A stretch of DNA of 64,000 nt from an uncultured Clostridia bacterium. GTDB lineage: Bacteria > Bacillota > Clostridia > TANB77 > CAG-508. Shown one piece after another: positions 8,672 to 17,540 of the stretch (within the stretch, counting starts at the first letter, position 1; every line of letters begins with the position of its first letter). Location: positions 1 to 64,000 of the forward strand of contig CAKPDN010000001.1 in NCBI GenBank assembly GCA_934149005.1. The letters run 5' to 3'. Position numbers and translations under genes: made by a program. Under the pieces are notes generated by a model that saw only the letters and a program-made list of their open reading frames with translations, did no database searches and was not told where the DNA came from.

Positions 8672-9427
8672 TTATTTTGGTTCAATTACTATCTCTTCGT
8701 CTTCTTCAACCTCTTCTTCAATAATTTCACTATTTTCTTCTTGCTTTATAAATTCATCTGATAATTGTTTTAATTTTTCAAATTCTTTTTCTGTTTCTTT
8801 TTTATCTAATTCTTTATATTTGTTTATTTCATCTACTAATCCTAGCAAAGCTTCTTTACTTGTCTTTATTTGAGAAATATAGCCTGACTTTCTAATATTT
8901 TTTTGAAGCTCGTCTATATGATGTACTTTACAAAATTGTCTTTCATATTTTTGATATTTTTCTGCTAATTCCTTATGTAGTTCTGGTTCATTTTGACTTG
9001 CAATTACTTTTTGATTAAGTTCTTTTAATTCTTTAGCCATAGCATTTTCTTTCCATTTATCGTAAAGACAAGTTAATGCAATTCCAGGTACTCCTGTTAC
9101 CATTCCAATTAATGCGTAACGCTTTAAATATCCCCAAATTTTCTCTGTATCTTTTACACTTTGCCCTATTTCTTGCGAAAAATTTTCGATTAAAGCCCTT
9201 TCCTCTTTTTCAGCTTGTTTTTTACGTTCTTCTAGTTCTTTAATCTTCTTTTGACTTTCTGTTTGATTTTTAGTTTCTTCTTTCTTCATAAGTTCTGGAT
9301 TATCTTCTAAATCCATTTCATTTAATCTACTTAATACGTCTTTTGATTTTTCGTATTCTTCATCTGTCAATTTTAGATTTTCTTTAACTTCTAAATTCAT
9401 TCTCTCAATTTGTTCACTTTTTTCCAT
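8672..9427 (-). CDS. Coiled-coil ICE protein with a short hydrophobic hairpin
   Basis: The 251-residue protein is dominated by Glu/Lys-rich heptad sequence on both sides of a hydrophobic patch (about residues 103-122, YALIGMVTGVPGIALTCLY). It ends in a very acidic tail (EEEVEEDEEIVIEPK). This suggests membrane tethering of a long coiled coil. It lies between the VirB2-like pilin and VirB6 genes. No specific family is recognised. Confidence 0.6.
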   Translation of the reverse strand: MEKSEQIERMNLEVKENLKLTDEEYEKSKDVLSRLNEMDLEDNPELMKKEETKNQTESQKKIKELEERKKQAEKEERALIENFSQEIGQSVKDTEKIWGYLKRYALIGMVTGVPGIALTCLYDKWKENAMAKELKELNQKVIASQNEPELHKELAEKYQKYERQFCKVHHIDELQKNIRKSGYISQIKTSKEALLGLVDEINKYKELDKKETEKEFEKLKQLSDEFIKQEENSEIIEEEVEEDEEIVIEPK

Positions 9428-9446
9428 CTACATTTACCTCCTGTTA

Positions 9447-9803
9447 TTATGAGAAATATCTTCCCATTAGATTTACAATTGTTACAACTATTAAACCAAC
9501 TACTATACAAACTAAAACTTTTATAATTCCTTTTTTGTGAATTTCTTGATCTCTTTCATCTCCTGTCATAATCTTAAAAACGTGCCATAAAATAAATCCA
9601 ACTCCAACAAATGGAATTATCCATTGTAAAGTTCCTGTTAAATCCTTTACAAGTTTTAACATTCCTGTACCAATCTTACTGCTTTGGATTTCTCCTCCAC
9701 CTGATACCTCTGAAACAATATCAGCAAATACTGTATTGCTTAATGTCATTATGCCTAGTCCTAGTGATGTTCCTACTGTTAATATTTTTTCTTTAATTTT
9801 CAT
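9447..9803 (-). CDS. TrbC/VirB2-like pilin or channel subunit
   Basis: The 118-residue protein has a signal peptide ending near VFA-D (about residue 28). A Gly/Ser-rich stretch and two transmembrane helices (WIIPFVGVGFILWHVFKI and IIKVLVCIVVGLIVVTIVNL) follow, separated by a charged loop TGDERDQEIHKK. Length, signal peptide and two-helix layout match the TrbC/VirB2 family. The related motif KIxTGDExE also appears in the 6620-7247 protein, so the ICE may carry two such subunits. Confidence 0.8.
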   Translation of the reverse strand: MKIKEKILTVGTSLGLGIMTLSNTVFADIVSEVSGGGEIQSSKIGTGMLKLVKDLTGTLQWIIPFVGVGFILWHVFKIMTGDERDQEIHKKGIIKVLVCIVVGLIVVTIVNLMGRYFS

Positions 9804-9817
9804 CTTTCGTTTTCCTC

Positions 9818-11986
9818 CTATAAATTTCCCTTTGGATATTCGATTGCCCCCTGTCTTTTCATAAAATTCAATCGTCTTTCCTCCAGTTCTTGCTCCTTCT
9901 TTTTTTGTTTAAGTTCCATTGTCTGCTTGTCTATATCCCATAATTCAAGTGGTGCAATTCTTTTAATCTGCCTTGCGTTTTCACGTTTTTGTCTTACTTT
10001 AATGTTCCAATTTTTGTCGCCTAATCCTAATAGCTTATTAAAATTCCACTTGCTTAAATCAGGTGCATTAGTTATAGCAGGTTCACTTCCAGAACACATA
10101 ACTAGCAAATATGGTCTTTGTAATCTTAAAATCTCATCTGGTGTTAATAATGCCCTTGAAATTAGATTCATTGAATTACTTCCACCATTGTCTGATTTTT
10201 TATCACTACTTTCTGACCAACTTGTTGTTGTATATGTTCCAATTTTTTTTGAGATTTTTTCAGCTGTTGCTTCATTAGATGTTTTTAAATAATTCCAGAC
10301 ATAACAATTGTCTAATATATTTTGAGCTGTATTATCTCCATATTTTTCATTTAGCTGACTAAATGACTGTACGAATAAGTTGAATCTTATTCCGTCTTCC
10401 GTCCGTCCGAACAGTTAGAAAGCCACCAAAGTTTGGTATTGCAGAGAAGTTACCTTAACCAAATTCGTCTAATATAAAATTAGTACGAATCTTTAAGCGA
10501 CCACCCCTCTCATCTGCCATTTCTACGAGCTTTGTATATACTTGATTTACAAATAATGAACAAAGTCCGATAAAATGTGGTTTTTTCATCAGGTAAAATC
10601 ATAAATAGTGCTGTTTTTTCTTCATTAAATTTGTTTATATCTATTTCATTTTCAGAAATCATACTTGCTACATAACTATCCATAAAAATATTTAATGTTG
10701 AAAGTGCTGATGTATAAAATGACGCTCTCGTTTTGCTCGCTGCCATTTGGGCTGGAGCAAAACTTGCTATTGCAGGGTGTGTTTTATCAACTTCTTTCAA
10801 AAAATCCAAATATGTATCAATTAAAGTAGTTTTATCCTCTAACTCCTTACACATTTCTGCTATAAAGTGATAAACATTAGGTAAATTTTGAAGTTTTGGA
10901 TTTTCAATATTCTCCATTACTACTGCCATAATTGTTGCTCTTATTACAGCTTTCTCTCCATTATTCCAAATTGCTTCGCCATTCCCTTTTACATCTCCAA
11001 CTAAGCTTTGAACTATATCACTTGCATAGTTTTCAGCCTTAGGTGTATTTTTCTGTTTTATAGCTTCAATTACAGGTTGCAAAAAATTATATTTTGAGCT
11101 TTTAAGTGGTGTTTTAAAATCAAGTGTTAATACGTTATAGCCTAACCTTTTTAATTCCACGCAAGTGTATTCAAACAGCTCCCCGTTTTGGATCACTTAT
11201 AATCATATTTTCGCCTGCTAAAGCTGTATTATTAATACTTTGAAGAACTAAACTTCTGGTTTTTCCTGACCTTGTAGCTCCTATTGTTAGTGAATGTAAA
11301 TCATCATCTATAAAATAAACATCTTCAACTTTTCTTACTTTTATTGATGGTATTTTTAAATACTTTGATGTTTTAAAAACTCTTATATGCTTTATATATG
11401 GTTTTATAATTTTTCTATCTTTCTTTCCTACAACTAAGCCACCTTTTTGAAATATTGGTTTTCTTAATTCTTCTGGTAATGTTTCTACTTCTAAGCTAAC
11501 CTTAACATTTTCATCATTGTCTGATTTTTTAATTATTTCTTTATCTTCTGTTGATTTTTCTAATAATGCTTTTATTGTAGGATTTTCAGGATCTATTGTA
11601 TTGATTCCAAACACCTTATTAAAATCTTTCTTTTCTAGCCACCAAACAGAACCGTGTTGTGTCTGTTTTTGACCTACTGGAACAGGAATCTCAATATTAT
11701 TAGTTACTTTGTATGTTTTGCTATGATAATCTTTTGTTCTAAAAAATTTGAATATTGAAAATGTTGCAAATAGCATAAAGCTTATAATTGTTAAAACAAA
11801 AATCTGAACACTTTCCTTAGAACTTACACCTGTTTCTAAAACTCTAAAAACATTTATTTCCAAAATTTCTTCTGGTTGTTTTAAAAATATTTGCACTAAA
11901 CAAAAGGTAATTATGCTCGATAAAAATACACTAATGAGAAATGCAAATATCATTCCTATTATCTTTAAACTTAATCTTTTGTTCAT
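9818..11986 (-). CDS. virD4: VirD4/TraG-type coupling protein with six CGG frame breaks and one in-frame TAA
   Basis: The coupling ATPase recruits the relaxosome to the channel. In order: two N-terminal transmembrane helices, Walker A GATRSGKTRS, then SDPK, FILDEFG (Walker B), NEKYGDN and SRALLTPDEILRL near the C-terminus. The reading breaks at CGG codons 11185-11183 (PK to GELFEYT), 10569-10567 (TTFY to GLCSLFVNQVY) and four clustered ones at 10409-10407, 10405-10403, 10401-10399 and 10394-10392. Dropping the C each time gives one continuous protein of about 720 residues and turns the cluster into LTVGGGRGIRF. One further defect is an in-frame TAA at 10457-10455 (EFG-stop-GNF). Either the gene is decoded by +1 shifts plus stop bypass, or it is a pseudogene. 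Confidence 0.85.
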
Positions 11987-12017
11987 TATTATTTTTCTCC
12001 TCTTTTGTATGGTTTAT

Positions 12018-12299
12018 CTAAACAACTTTAAATACTGCAACCTTTCTATTTGAATACTGACAAACTCTTTTACCTATTGTTTCAACTTTTCCTTGTTTTA
12101 CTAATTCTGTTAATCTAGGAGAAACGAAATTTCTTTCTGTACTCGGAATTAGTTTAAGTTCATATAATTTAACTGCAATTTCCTTAGCTGTCATTCCTTT
12201 AGGATTGTTTCTCAATATGTAAATGATTTGATCATAGCGTACTGGTTGCTTTGGTATAATCTTTTGATAGCTTTCACGCCTTGTTTCATCAGTTATCAT
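12018..12299 (-). CDS. Small winged-helix DNA-binding protein
   Basis: The 93-residue basic protein has the pattern YDQIIYILRNNPKGMTAKEI, then VSPRLTELVKQGKVET and a beta-wing (VCQYSNRKVAVFKVV). This is a typical winged helix-turn-helix of about 70 residues. It lies between the coupling protein and the BofA-like gene in the transfer operon. It could regulate the operon or serve in the relaxosome. No closer family is recognised. Confidence 0.65.
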   Translation of the reverse strand: MITDETRRESYQKIIPKQPVRYDQIIYILRNNPKGMTAKEIAVKLYELKLIPSTERNFVSPRLTELVKQGKVETIGKRVCQYSNRKVAVFKVV

Positions 12300-12311
12300 T
12301 TCATTCCCCTT

Positions 12312-12548
12312 TCAATTTGAAAAAATGGTAATTATAACTACTCCTGGCAATCCAAAAAATGCTGTAATTATAATTGAAATCCAATTTATTTGTATTGGAA
12401 TTTCTATAAGCTTTAATACATACAATGCAATCAAGCCTAAAATTGCATTAATCACTACTTGAATGAAAGTTTTATATGAATAGCCAAATATTCTAAGTAA
12501 AAGTCCATAAAAAAGTAGTGCAATTATAAAAATTAAAATGTTTATCAT
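12312..12548 (-). CDS. BofA-like membrane protein (sigma-K processing inhibitor family)
   Basis: The 78-residue protein has two or three hydrophobic segments, the middle motif NAILGLIALYVLKL and the end ITAFFGLPGVVIITIF. NxxxGL and the C-terminal GxPGV signature define BofA (PF07441). In Bacillus, BofA holds the SpoIVFB protease inactive in the outer forespore membrane and so delays sigma-K activation. Here it is the first gene of the ICE transfer operon, which is unexpected. It may modulate host sporulation or an intramembrane protease. Identification rests on motif and length only. Confidence 0.7.
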   Translation of the reverse strand: MINILIFIIALLFYGLLLRIFGYSYKTFIQVVINAILGLIALYVLKLIEIPIQINWISIIITAFFGLPGVVIITIFSN

Positions 12549-12588
12549 ATCATTTGCTTTTTTAAATTGATACTAAAATTGTTATTTT

Positions 12589-12692
12589 GGTTCTTCGTGA
12601 AACATTTTGTATTTATTATCTGTACTTTATAGATATAATAAGGGTTTGCAGGATTTGAAAAATCGTATTTTTGTATCAATTATCTGTACTTT
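12589..12692 (-). promoter_or_regulatory. Promoter/operator region of the transfer operon with two repeats
   Basis: This region lies between the relaxase stop and the BofA start. It contains two copies of a motif that reads AAAGTACAGATAATTGATAC on the minus strand (12692-12671, and a diverged copy 12628-12609). The same motif occurs four times in 24931-25244. A 16-bp sequence at 12589-12604 (GGTTCTTCGTGAAACA) matches 12 of 16 bases of the chromosomal parS consensus. The repeats sit where the transfer-operon promoter must be, so repressor or activator binding is likely. Confidence 0.5.
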
Positions 12693-12711
12693 TATGTTAA
12701 AAAAAATATTT

Positions 12712-14373
12712 TTATCTTTCTAATCCCCAATCAATATTTCCCTTCATTCTATTTTTTAGATATATTTCCCTTTTAGCTTGCTTAGATAAGTTATTGTTGT
12801 TTCTTATTCTATTATAATAAGCATTATGAGATATATTCTCTTCTGATAGCATTTGAAAAATATCTGTTATCATCTTCCTTGCATTTTGACTTTCTAACCT
12901 TTTTATAAATAAGTCTTCATTAGCCTTTTTTATTCCTTGATTTTCTGCAAATTGGATTTTTTTATTTTCCCATTCTTCCCTTTTTCTAATATATTCTTCA
13001 AAACCTACTTCTTTTACAAATTGCAATATTTGATTTCCTATTTTAGTAAACATTTCATTTTCTGCTATTCGCTTTACTTTTTCATATTCTTTTTTATTAT
13101 TTATATCAGCAATAATTCTTGATACATTTATAGATGTTTGTATATATTCATCAAATTCATTTCTACAGTCTTCTGATGTATTAAGAATAAGTTTTGATAG
13201 TTCATTAATATACATCTTTATTTCAGGATTTTGGTATTTATATTTATATCCATTTTCAAAGTTGTTTGACTTACTTTTTAACTCTGTTATCTTATTTAAA
13301 ATTATGTCGAAATTCTGCTCTTTAAACTTATTAGATAATACAGGTATTCCAAAAATATCTGGCATTATTTCTCTAAGATTGTTTTCAATATCTATATGTT
13401 CATTATTTTTTTGCTCTATATATTTTTCTAAATCTTTTTTATAATTAAATACTTTCAAATTTGAAAAATTAGCTAAAAATTCAGCTGTATCTAAAAAGGA
13501 ATTTTTTCTATATAATATTGATTGTTCTCCACAGTTTTTAAATTCATATTTATCTGTATCTATTTTTCTTATCTCTGCAAAATTATTAGGATTCTCTATA
13601 TCACAAATATAAATACACTTATCCAATTTTAAATTTTTCAAGTTATCTATAATAACTTTTTCTTGTTCATCTGTATCAATAATTCTTAGAGTAATATCTG
13701 GATTCTCATAAAATTCTTTTAAGTCTTCTTTATATTTTAGCAATTCCTCATTTGTTAAATTTGCAATTTCTTTTTTTGAAACATTTTTTATATCATATAA
13801 GCTTTTTAGTTTTTGCTTAAATATGCTTTTAGATAATGTTTTTCTGATTCTTTTATATCTAACAAATGGTTTCTTTTGAAGCTCTAAATGCTGATTTTTA
13901 TTCCAAAGTAACAGATGACAATGTGGATTACTTTTTTTTGAATGATATGAAGCAGTCCATTCCAAATTTTCAGGTTTAATGTCAAATTCTCTACCTATTT
14001 CTTGTACCTTTTCAAGTAATAAATCCTTCCAAGCTTCTTTAGTTGTATATCCATATTGAATAGCGTCAGATTCACTAAGTGAAATTACGGTTTTATATAT
14101 ATCAACTCCATTTAATGTTTTACTTGCTACATACTTTTTTATATCTGATAATTCCATTTTTTCTACATTAGAATTTTCATTAATATATCCAAATAATCCG
14201 TGAAAATTCTCTCCAAAATCTGTTCCAGGTCTTGTAGCAATATAATGTTCGTGTAACTCATCTAAATACGCTTGTATTCTTCTGGATCGTCCTTTATTAT
14301 CATATTTCTTATATATTTCTTTTTGATTGAGCCATTTAAAGAAAACTCCATCACTAAATCTATCTTTATCCAT
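12712..14373 (-). CDS. MobP3/MobL-type conjugative relaxase
   Basis: The 553-residue protein carries the metal-binding triad within SYHSKKSNPHCHLLLWNKN (HxHxH-like, about residues 165-185). An upstream helix has the tyrosines expected of relaxases (SESDAIQYGYTTKEAWKDLL). The N-terminus (DKDRFSDGVFFKWL, RIQAYLDELHEHYIATR) and length fit MobP3/MobL relaxases of Firmicutes ICEs. It should cut oriT at a TATCCTG-type nick and pilot the strand through VirD4. Accessory genes lie upstream, and an oriT-like module at 15551-15697 lies beside the RHH gene. The C-terminal half is helical, with no second catalytic domain visible. Confidence 0.8.
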   Translation of the reverse strand: MDKDRFSDGVFFKWLNQKEIYKKYDNKGRSRRIQAYLDELHEHYIATRPGTDFGENFHGLFGYINENSNVEKMELSDIKKYVASKTLNGVDIYKTVISLSESDAIQYGYTTKEAWKDLLLEKVQEIGREFDIKPENLEWTASYHSKKSNPHCHLLLWNKNQHLELQKKPFVRYKRIRKTLSKSIFKQKLKSLYDIKNVSKKEIANLTNEELLKYKEDLKEFYENPDITLRIIDTDEQEKVIIDNLKNLKLDKCIYICDIENPNNFAEIRKIDTDKYEFKNCGEQSILYRKNSFLDTAEFLANFSNLKVFNYKKDLEKYIEQKNNEHIDIENNLREIMPDIFGIPVLSNKFKEQNFDIILNKITELKSKSNNFENGYKYKYQNPEIKMYINELSKLILNTSEDCRNEFDEYIQTSINVSRIIADINNKKEYEKVKRIAENEMFTKIGNQILQFVKEVGFEEYIRKREEWENKKIQFAENQGIKKANEDLFIKRLESQNARKMITDIFQMLSEENISHNAYYNRIRNNNNLSKQAKREIYLKNRMKGNIDWGLER

Positions 14374-14389
14374 ATTACAATTATTCCTT

Positions 14390-15022
14390 TTATAAAATTT
14401 CTTCTTCTGTTTCTTCTTTAATATTCTGTCTTTCTTTTACACGTTCACAAAGTTCATTTTCAATTTCGTCCCAATGTGCATTAAAGAAATTCTGGTCTTC
14501 TTTTTTTACACAATCAGATATAGTAACTAAAGTCATATCATTTCCGTTTTCAGGATCGTGTATTCTAAACAAACCATTAAACATTGTTCTTTCTTTTAAT
14601 ATAGAAAAATATATATAATTATCTGATCCAAACTCTATTTCTTCAAATTGAATTTTATATCTATTATCTTCATAAGCGTCTTGTACCTGTGCTATTTCTT
14701 GCCAGTCCTCTGGATCTATTAAAGTTTTTACAGCAATATATGAATCATTAAATTCACGAAGCATTGTATTAAGGTCTGCAACAAATTCAATTATTCTTTC
14801 TGGTGTCATATCTTTTCTAGTATTGCAAAACCAAAAATTACAATGGTCAGTATTTCCTATTAATGTTATATCTTTATTTTTCAAATCTAATTCAATCCAA
14901 TCTCTCCATTGTCTATCTGTATTTTTTGCACATAAAGCAATTTTATTTTCAGAATATTCTCTATATTTAAAATTATATTTTTTACATATATCTTTAAATT
15001 GTTTTTTATAATCTTTTTCCAT
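14390..15022 (-). CDS. ICE mobilisation-region protein, unknown
   Basis: The 210-residue soluble acidic protein is rich in aromatic residues (RQWRDWIELDLKNK; CNFWFCNTRKDMTPER; NAHWDEIENELCERVKER). It lies between the relaxase and the RHH accessory gene, 11 bp from the latter, so a role in DNA processing is possible. I do not recognise a family, and no catalytic motif is obvious. Confidence 0.55.
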   Translation of the reverse strand: MEKDYKKQFKDICKKYNFKYREYSENKIALCAKNTDRQWRDWIELDLKNKDITLIGNTDHCNFWFCNTRKDMTPERIIEFVADLNTMLREFNDSYIAVKTLIDPEDWQEIAQVQDAYEDNRYKIQFEEIEFGSDNYIYFSILKERTMFNGLFRIHDPENGNDMTLVTISDCVKKEDQNFFNAHWDEIENELCERVKERQNIKEETEEEIL

Positions 15023-15033
15023 AAGCTACTCCC

Positions 15034-15540
15034 TTAAATTAAATTTTTAAAATTCAAATCCTTAGGCAAAATTCTTGTAATATCATCTTCAAAATATGGA
15101 GATTTTATTGCTTGATAGCCTAACTTATTTGCTAAATTTATTTTATCTTTTATAAATTGCTGATCATCTTCACTATTAAAAATATATGCTAAAACATAAG
15201 CTTGTAAAAATATTGATGAAAAACTTGCTTTTGCACTTTTGCTAAGTAAAGCAATATGTCTTTCAAATTTTCTACCTAATTTTTCATCTATAACTTTTTC
15301 TAACATTGTTTCTAATTTGCTAACACTTTTTTCATTAGTTTTCATTTCAAGATATTCTTCTAATGCTCTGTTTATTATTTCACTTTCAGTTGCTTTTCTA
15401 TCTTCTTTTGCTATAGAAGCTACATATTTTCTTAATGCGTTTTTTAGATTTTTAGGTACAACAGCATAAACTTTTTCTGTTCTACTTTCATCTTTTTTCT
15501 TAACAATTTTATTACTCAATTTAATCTCTCCTTGCTTCAT
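15034..15540 (-). CDS. Ribbon-helix-helix relaxosome accessory protein
   Basis: The 168-residue protein begins at ATG 15540, preceded by AGGGG. An upstream TTG would add eight residues inside the oriT hairpin and is less likely. A short beta strand (EKVYAVVPKNLKNAL) followed by two helices (YVASIAKE; ATESEIINRALEEYLEM) is a ribbon-helix-helix DNA-binding unit at about residues 20-65. The C-terminal domain is helical. The gene is adjacent to the oriT-like module and upstream of the relaxase, the classical place for a MobC/TraJ-type nick-region binding protein. Confidence 0.7.
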   Translation of the reverse strand: MKQGEIKLSNKIVKKKDESRTEKVYAVVPKNLKNALRKYVASIAKEDRKATESEIINRALEEYLEMKTNEKSVSKLETMLEKVIDEKLGRKFERHIALLSKSAKASFSSIFLQAYVLAYIFNSEDDQQFIKDKINLANKLGYQAIKSPYFEDDITRILPKDLNFKNLI

Positions 15541-15550
15541 CTTTCGTGTC

Positions 15551-15697
15551 CCCTTAATTTCCAAAAAGAAATTAAGGGCAGGATAAGGAAAGAAGTGTCT
15601 TTCCTGGCGACAGCTAGAAAGACAAGCTTTCTACTCCTCTGCTACGCTATCATTTATGCAGATATTTTACAGAGTGCGTACACTTCGGTGTATTTTT
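15551..15697 (-). other. oriT-like module 1
   Basis: Read on the minus strand it has CTTATCCTGCCC (15587-15576), which contains the TATCCTG nick consensus of RP4/MobP-type oriTs. A perfect 11-bp hairpin follows (CCCTTAATTTC with a 6-nt loop, 15551-15578). Upstream are AGAAAGACAAGCTTTCT and, at 15673-15697, a 25-bp block. The module recurs in inverted orientation at 21104-21249 with a 25-bp and a 17-bp stretch identical. It lies between the RHH accessory gene and parB. Confidence 0.7.
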
Positions 15698-16923
15698 TAC
15701 ACTGTCTGTTCCTCCAAAAGTGCTATAATATAGTCTTTGCAGTCTTTGGCTGTAACATTACCATTATTTATTTTATTAAAGTATTTCTTAATTTCGTCTT
15801 CAAAGAAAATAACTCGTATTTCTAACTTTTTATCCTTTTCTTTCACTAGAATTTGTTTCATTAATTCTTTTGTTAATTCTCCACTTTCAGAAGATTTTTT
15901 AATTTTCTTTGACATAGCTTCAGATATTTTTACATTTTCTTTTTCAATAATATTTGCAATATCTCTTTGCTCTTTTTTACTTAGAAAACTTAAATTCTCT
16001 CCTGTTTTTAGATTAATTACTTTATCATCAACCATTTCTCCAAGAGGTGCTATTAAATAATTTAATCTTATATATCTTTGAATGTTACCATTACTCATTT
16101 GATTTTCTTCTATCATCTTTTGCTGAATAGTATCTAATTTATCTACATTGTCTTGCATTATTTCATTTTCTATTTTAGAAGCTATCTTTTCATTTTTTAG
16201 ACATTCTTTTCTAATGCTTAAAGCTTTTCCTCTTTCAGTAGGCATTACATCTCTAACCATTAAATTACTATCTACCATATATAATCTAGCTTCATCTTCT
16301 GTCATATTTTCTTTTACAATGCACTTAAATTCAGTTAGTCCTGCTTCTCTTCCACATAATCTTCTATTATGACCAGATAAAATTTGATATTTTCCGTTTT
16401 CAGTTCTTCTCACAACGATTGGTTCTATGATTCCATTAATTTTAATACTTTCTATCATTGTATTTTTTCTTGATTCTGAATACATTTTAAAAGGTTGATT
16501 AGGAAAATCTTCTAAGTCTTCATCTTTTATAATCTCGTATTTTTCATCTTCTATATTTTCTATTTCTGTAACATCTTCTTTTTTATCCTCTACTATTTCT
16601 ATCTCACTTTCTTCCATTTCTTCAAGATCATCAATATCATTCTCATCAAATCCTTCTGTATCTATTTCGTCATTATAATCTGCTTCAATTTCTTCTGGTT
16701 CATCAGGTTCTTCTTGAATTTCTAGATTTTGCAAATCTTCATTTTGTTCTGTTTCTTGAATCTCTTCTGAATTTTCATAGAATACTTGCTCAATTTCTTC
16801 ATCAGTAATATTAGTTTTATCAACTAACTCTTTAATTTTTTCTAATTCATAGCCTTCATTCCTCCAATTTCTTATTTTTTTCATCTCTTCTAACTTTAGA
16901 TGTTTCTCTAATAAAGTAGCCAT
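15697..16923 (-). CDS. ParB/Spo0J-family protein
   Basis: This protein of about 408 residues begins at ATG 16923, eight bases after GGAGG. Its first 130 residues are a very acidic Glu/Asp-rich region. The ParB N-terminal domain follows (about 135-230), with FKMYSESRKNTMIESIKING, IEPIVVRR and the CTP/parS-binding motif GHNRRLCGREAG. A helical part (MPTERGKALSIRK) comes next. No ParA partner is encoded in this window. The acidic N-terminal extension is unusual for chromosomal ParB. Its proximity to two oriT-like modules suggests it maintains or regulates the excised circular ICE. Confidence 0.82.
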   Translation of the reverse strand: MATLLEKHLKLEEMKKIRNWRNEGYELEKIKELVDKTNITDEEIEQVFYENSEEIQETEQNEDLQNLEIQEEPDEPEEIEADYNDEIDTEGFDENDIDDLEEMEESEIEIVEDKKEDVTEIENIEDEKYEIIKDEDLEDFPNQPFKMYSESRKNTMIESIKINGIIEPIVVRRTENGKYQILSGHNRRLCGREAGLTEFKCIVKENMTEDEARLYMVDSNLMVRDVMPTERGKALSIRKECLKNEKIASKIENEIMQDNVDKLDTIQQKMIEENQMSNGNIQRYIRLNYLIAPLGEMVDDKVINLKTGENLSFLSKKEQRDIANIIEKENVKISEAMSKKIKKSSESGELTKELMKQILVKEKDKKLEIRVIFFEDEIKKYFNKINNGNVTAKDCKDYIIALLEEQTV

Positions 16924-16946
16924 CAATTTTTCCTCCTTTGTGCAAA

Positions 16947-16977
16947 AAAGAAAGCTAAGATTTCTCTCGCTTTCTTT
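16947..16977 (-). terminator. Terminator between the XRE gene and parB
   Basis: On the minus strand AAAGAAAGC pairs with GCTTTCTTT around a 13-nt loop and is followed by a run of T. It would end transcription arriving from 17066-17416 just before the parB RBS. Confidence 0.6.
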
Positions 16978-16999
16978 AAATATAATTTTTCATATTAAT

Positions 17000-17064
17000 A
17001 TTTTAGCACTTGAAAAATTGAATGTATACTGCAGGATTTTGCAAAGTTTTTGCAAAAATTTATG
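17000..17064. repeat. 65-bp ICE repeat, copy B
   Basis: Second copy of the repeat at 791-856: ATTTTAGCAC, TATACTGCAGGATTTTGCAA, then TTTTTGCAAAAA and TTATG. It lies immediately 3' of the 17066-17416 gene, just as copy A lies immediately 3' of the 851-1162 gene. Confidence 0.6.
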
Positions 17065-17065
17065 T

Positions 17066-17416
17066 TTACTTATTGTCTTCTCTTAATTCTATTAAACCTT
17101 GAACAATATTCTTAACAAAAACATTAGCCATTTGTTTTTCATCTTTATTTAGTATATCAATCATTTCTGTAATTTCTTTATTAGTAGCTTCACTTGTATC
17201 TAAATTTGGAAGTTCATCACTAAATAAAAAATCTAAGCTTAATTTTAATTCATTTGCTACTTTAATATAGAAAATTAAACTACCACTTTTTATTCCAGTT
17301 TCTATATTAGATATATAATTTGCTGAAGAATCAACTTTTTCTGCTAGTTCTTCTTGTGTAATTCCTAATAAAATTCTTCTATCTGCGATTTTCTTTCCAA
17401 TCTTTTTATAATTCAT
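17066..17416 (-). CDS. XRE-family transcriptional regulator
   Basis: From ATG 17416 (RBS GAGAGGGAAA) the protein has about 116 residues. The Cro/CI helix-turn-helix lies at residues 4-60 (IGKKIADRRILLGITQEELA, SSANYISNIETGIKSGSL), followed by a helical tail. An upstream extension of 47 codons is open but has no RBS. The gene is downstream of the Spo0A-like gene in the same direction and is a candidate regulator of ICE accessory functions. Confidence 0.75.
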   Translation of the reverse strand: MNYKKIGKKIADRRILLGITQEELAEKVDSSANYISNIETGIKSGSLIFYIKVANELKLSLDFLFSDELPNLDTSEATNKEITEMIDILNKDEKQMANVFVKNIVQGLIELREDNK

Positions 17417-17540
17417 AACATTTCCCTCTCTCATAATATTTTTAATTATATTATGAGCAAGGAATATTTTGAATATTCTATTGCTATTACTACCAACGCT
17501 ATTTGGAGTAGTTGCAATTCTAAAAATAAGCAACTCGATT

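Noticed and set aside
2688..11986. Simple explanation of all ICE frame breaks as gene decay or random sequencing error
   Set aside because: The breaks are all +1, all exactly before a GGN codon and all create CGG in frame; two more occur in chromosomal genes. Random indels would vary in type and phase. Systematic base-calling error remains possible and is kept as the main alternative.
12589..12604. parS site for ParB
   Set aside because: Only 12 of 16 consensus bases, with the left half poorly matched; no further copies seen near parB.
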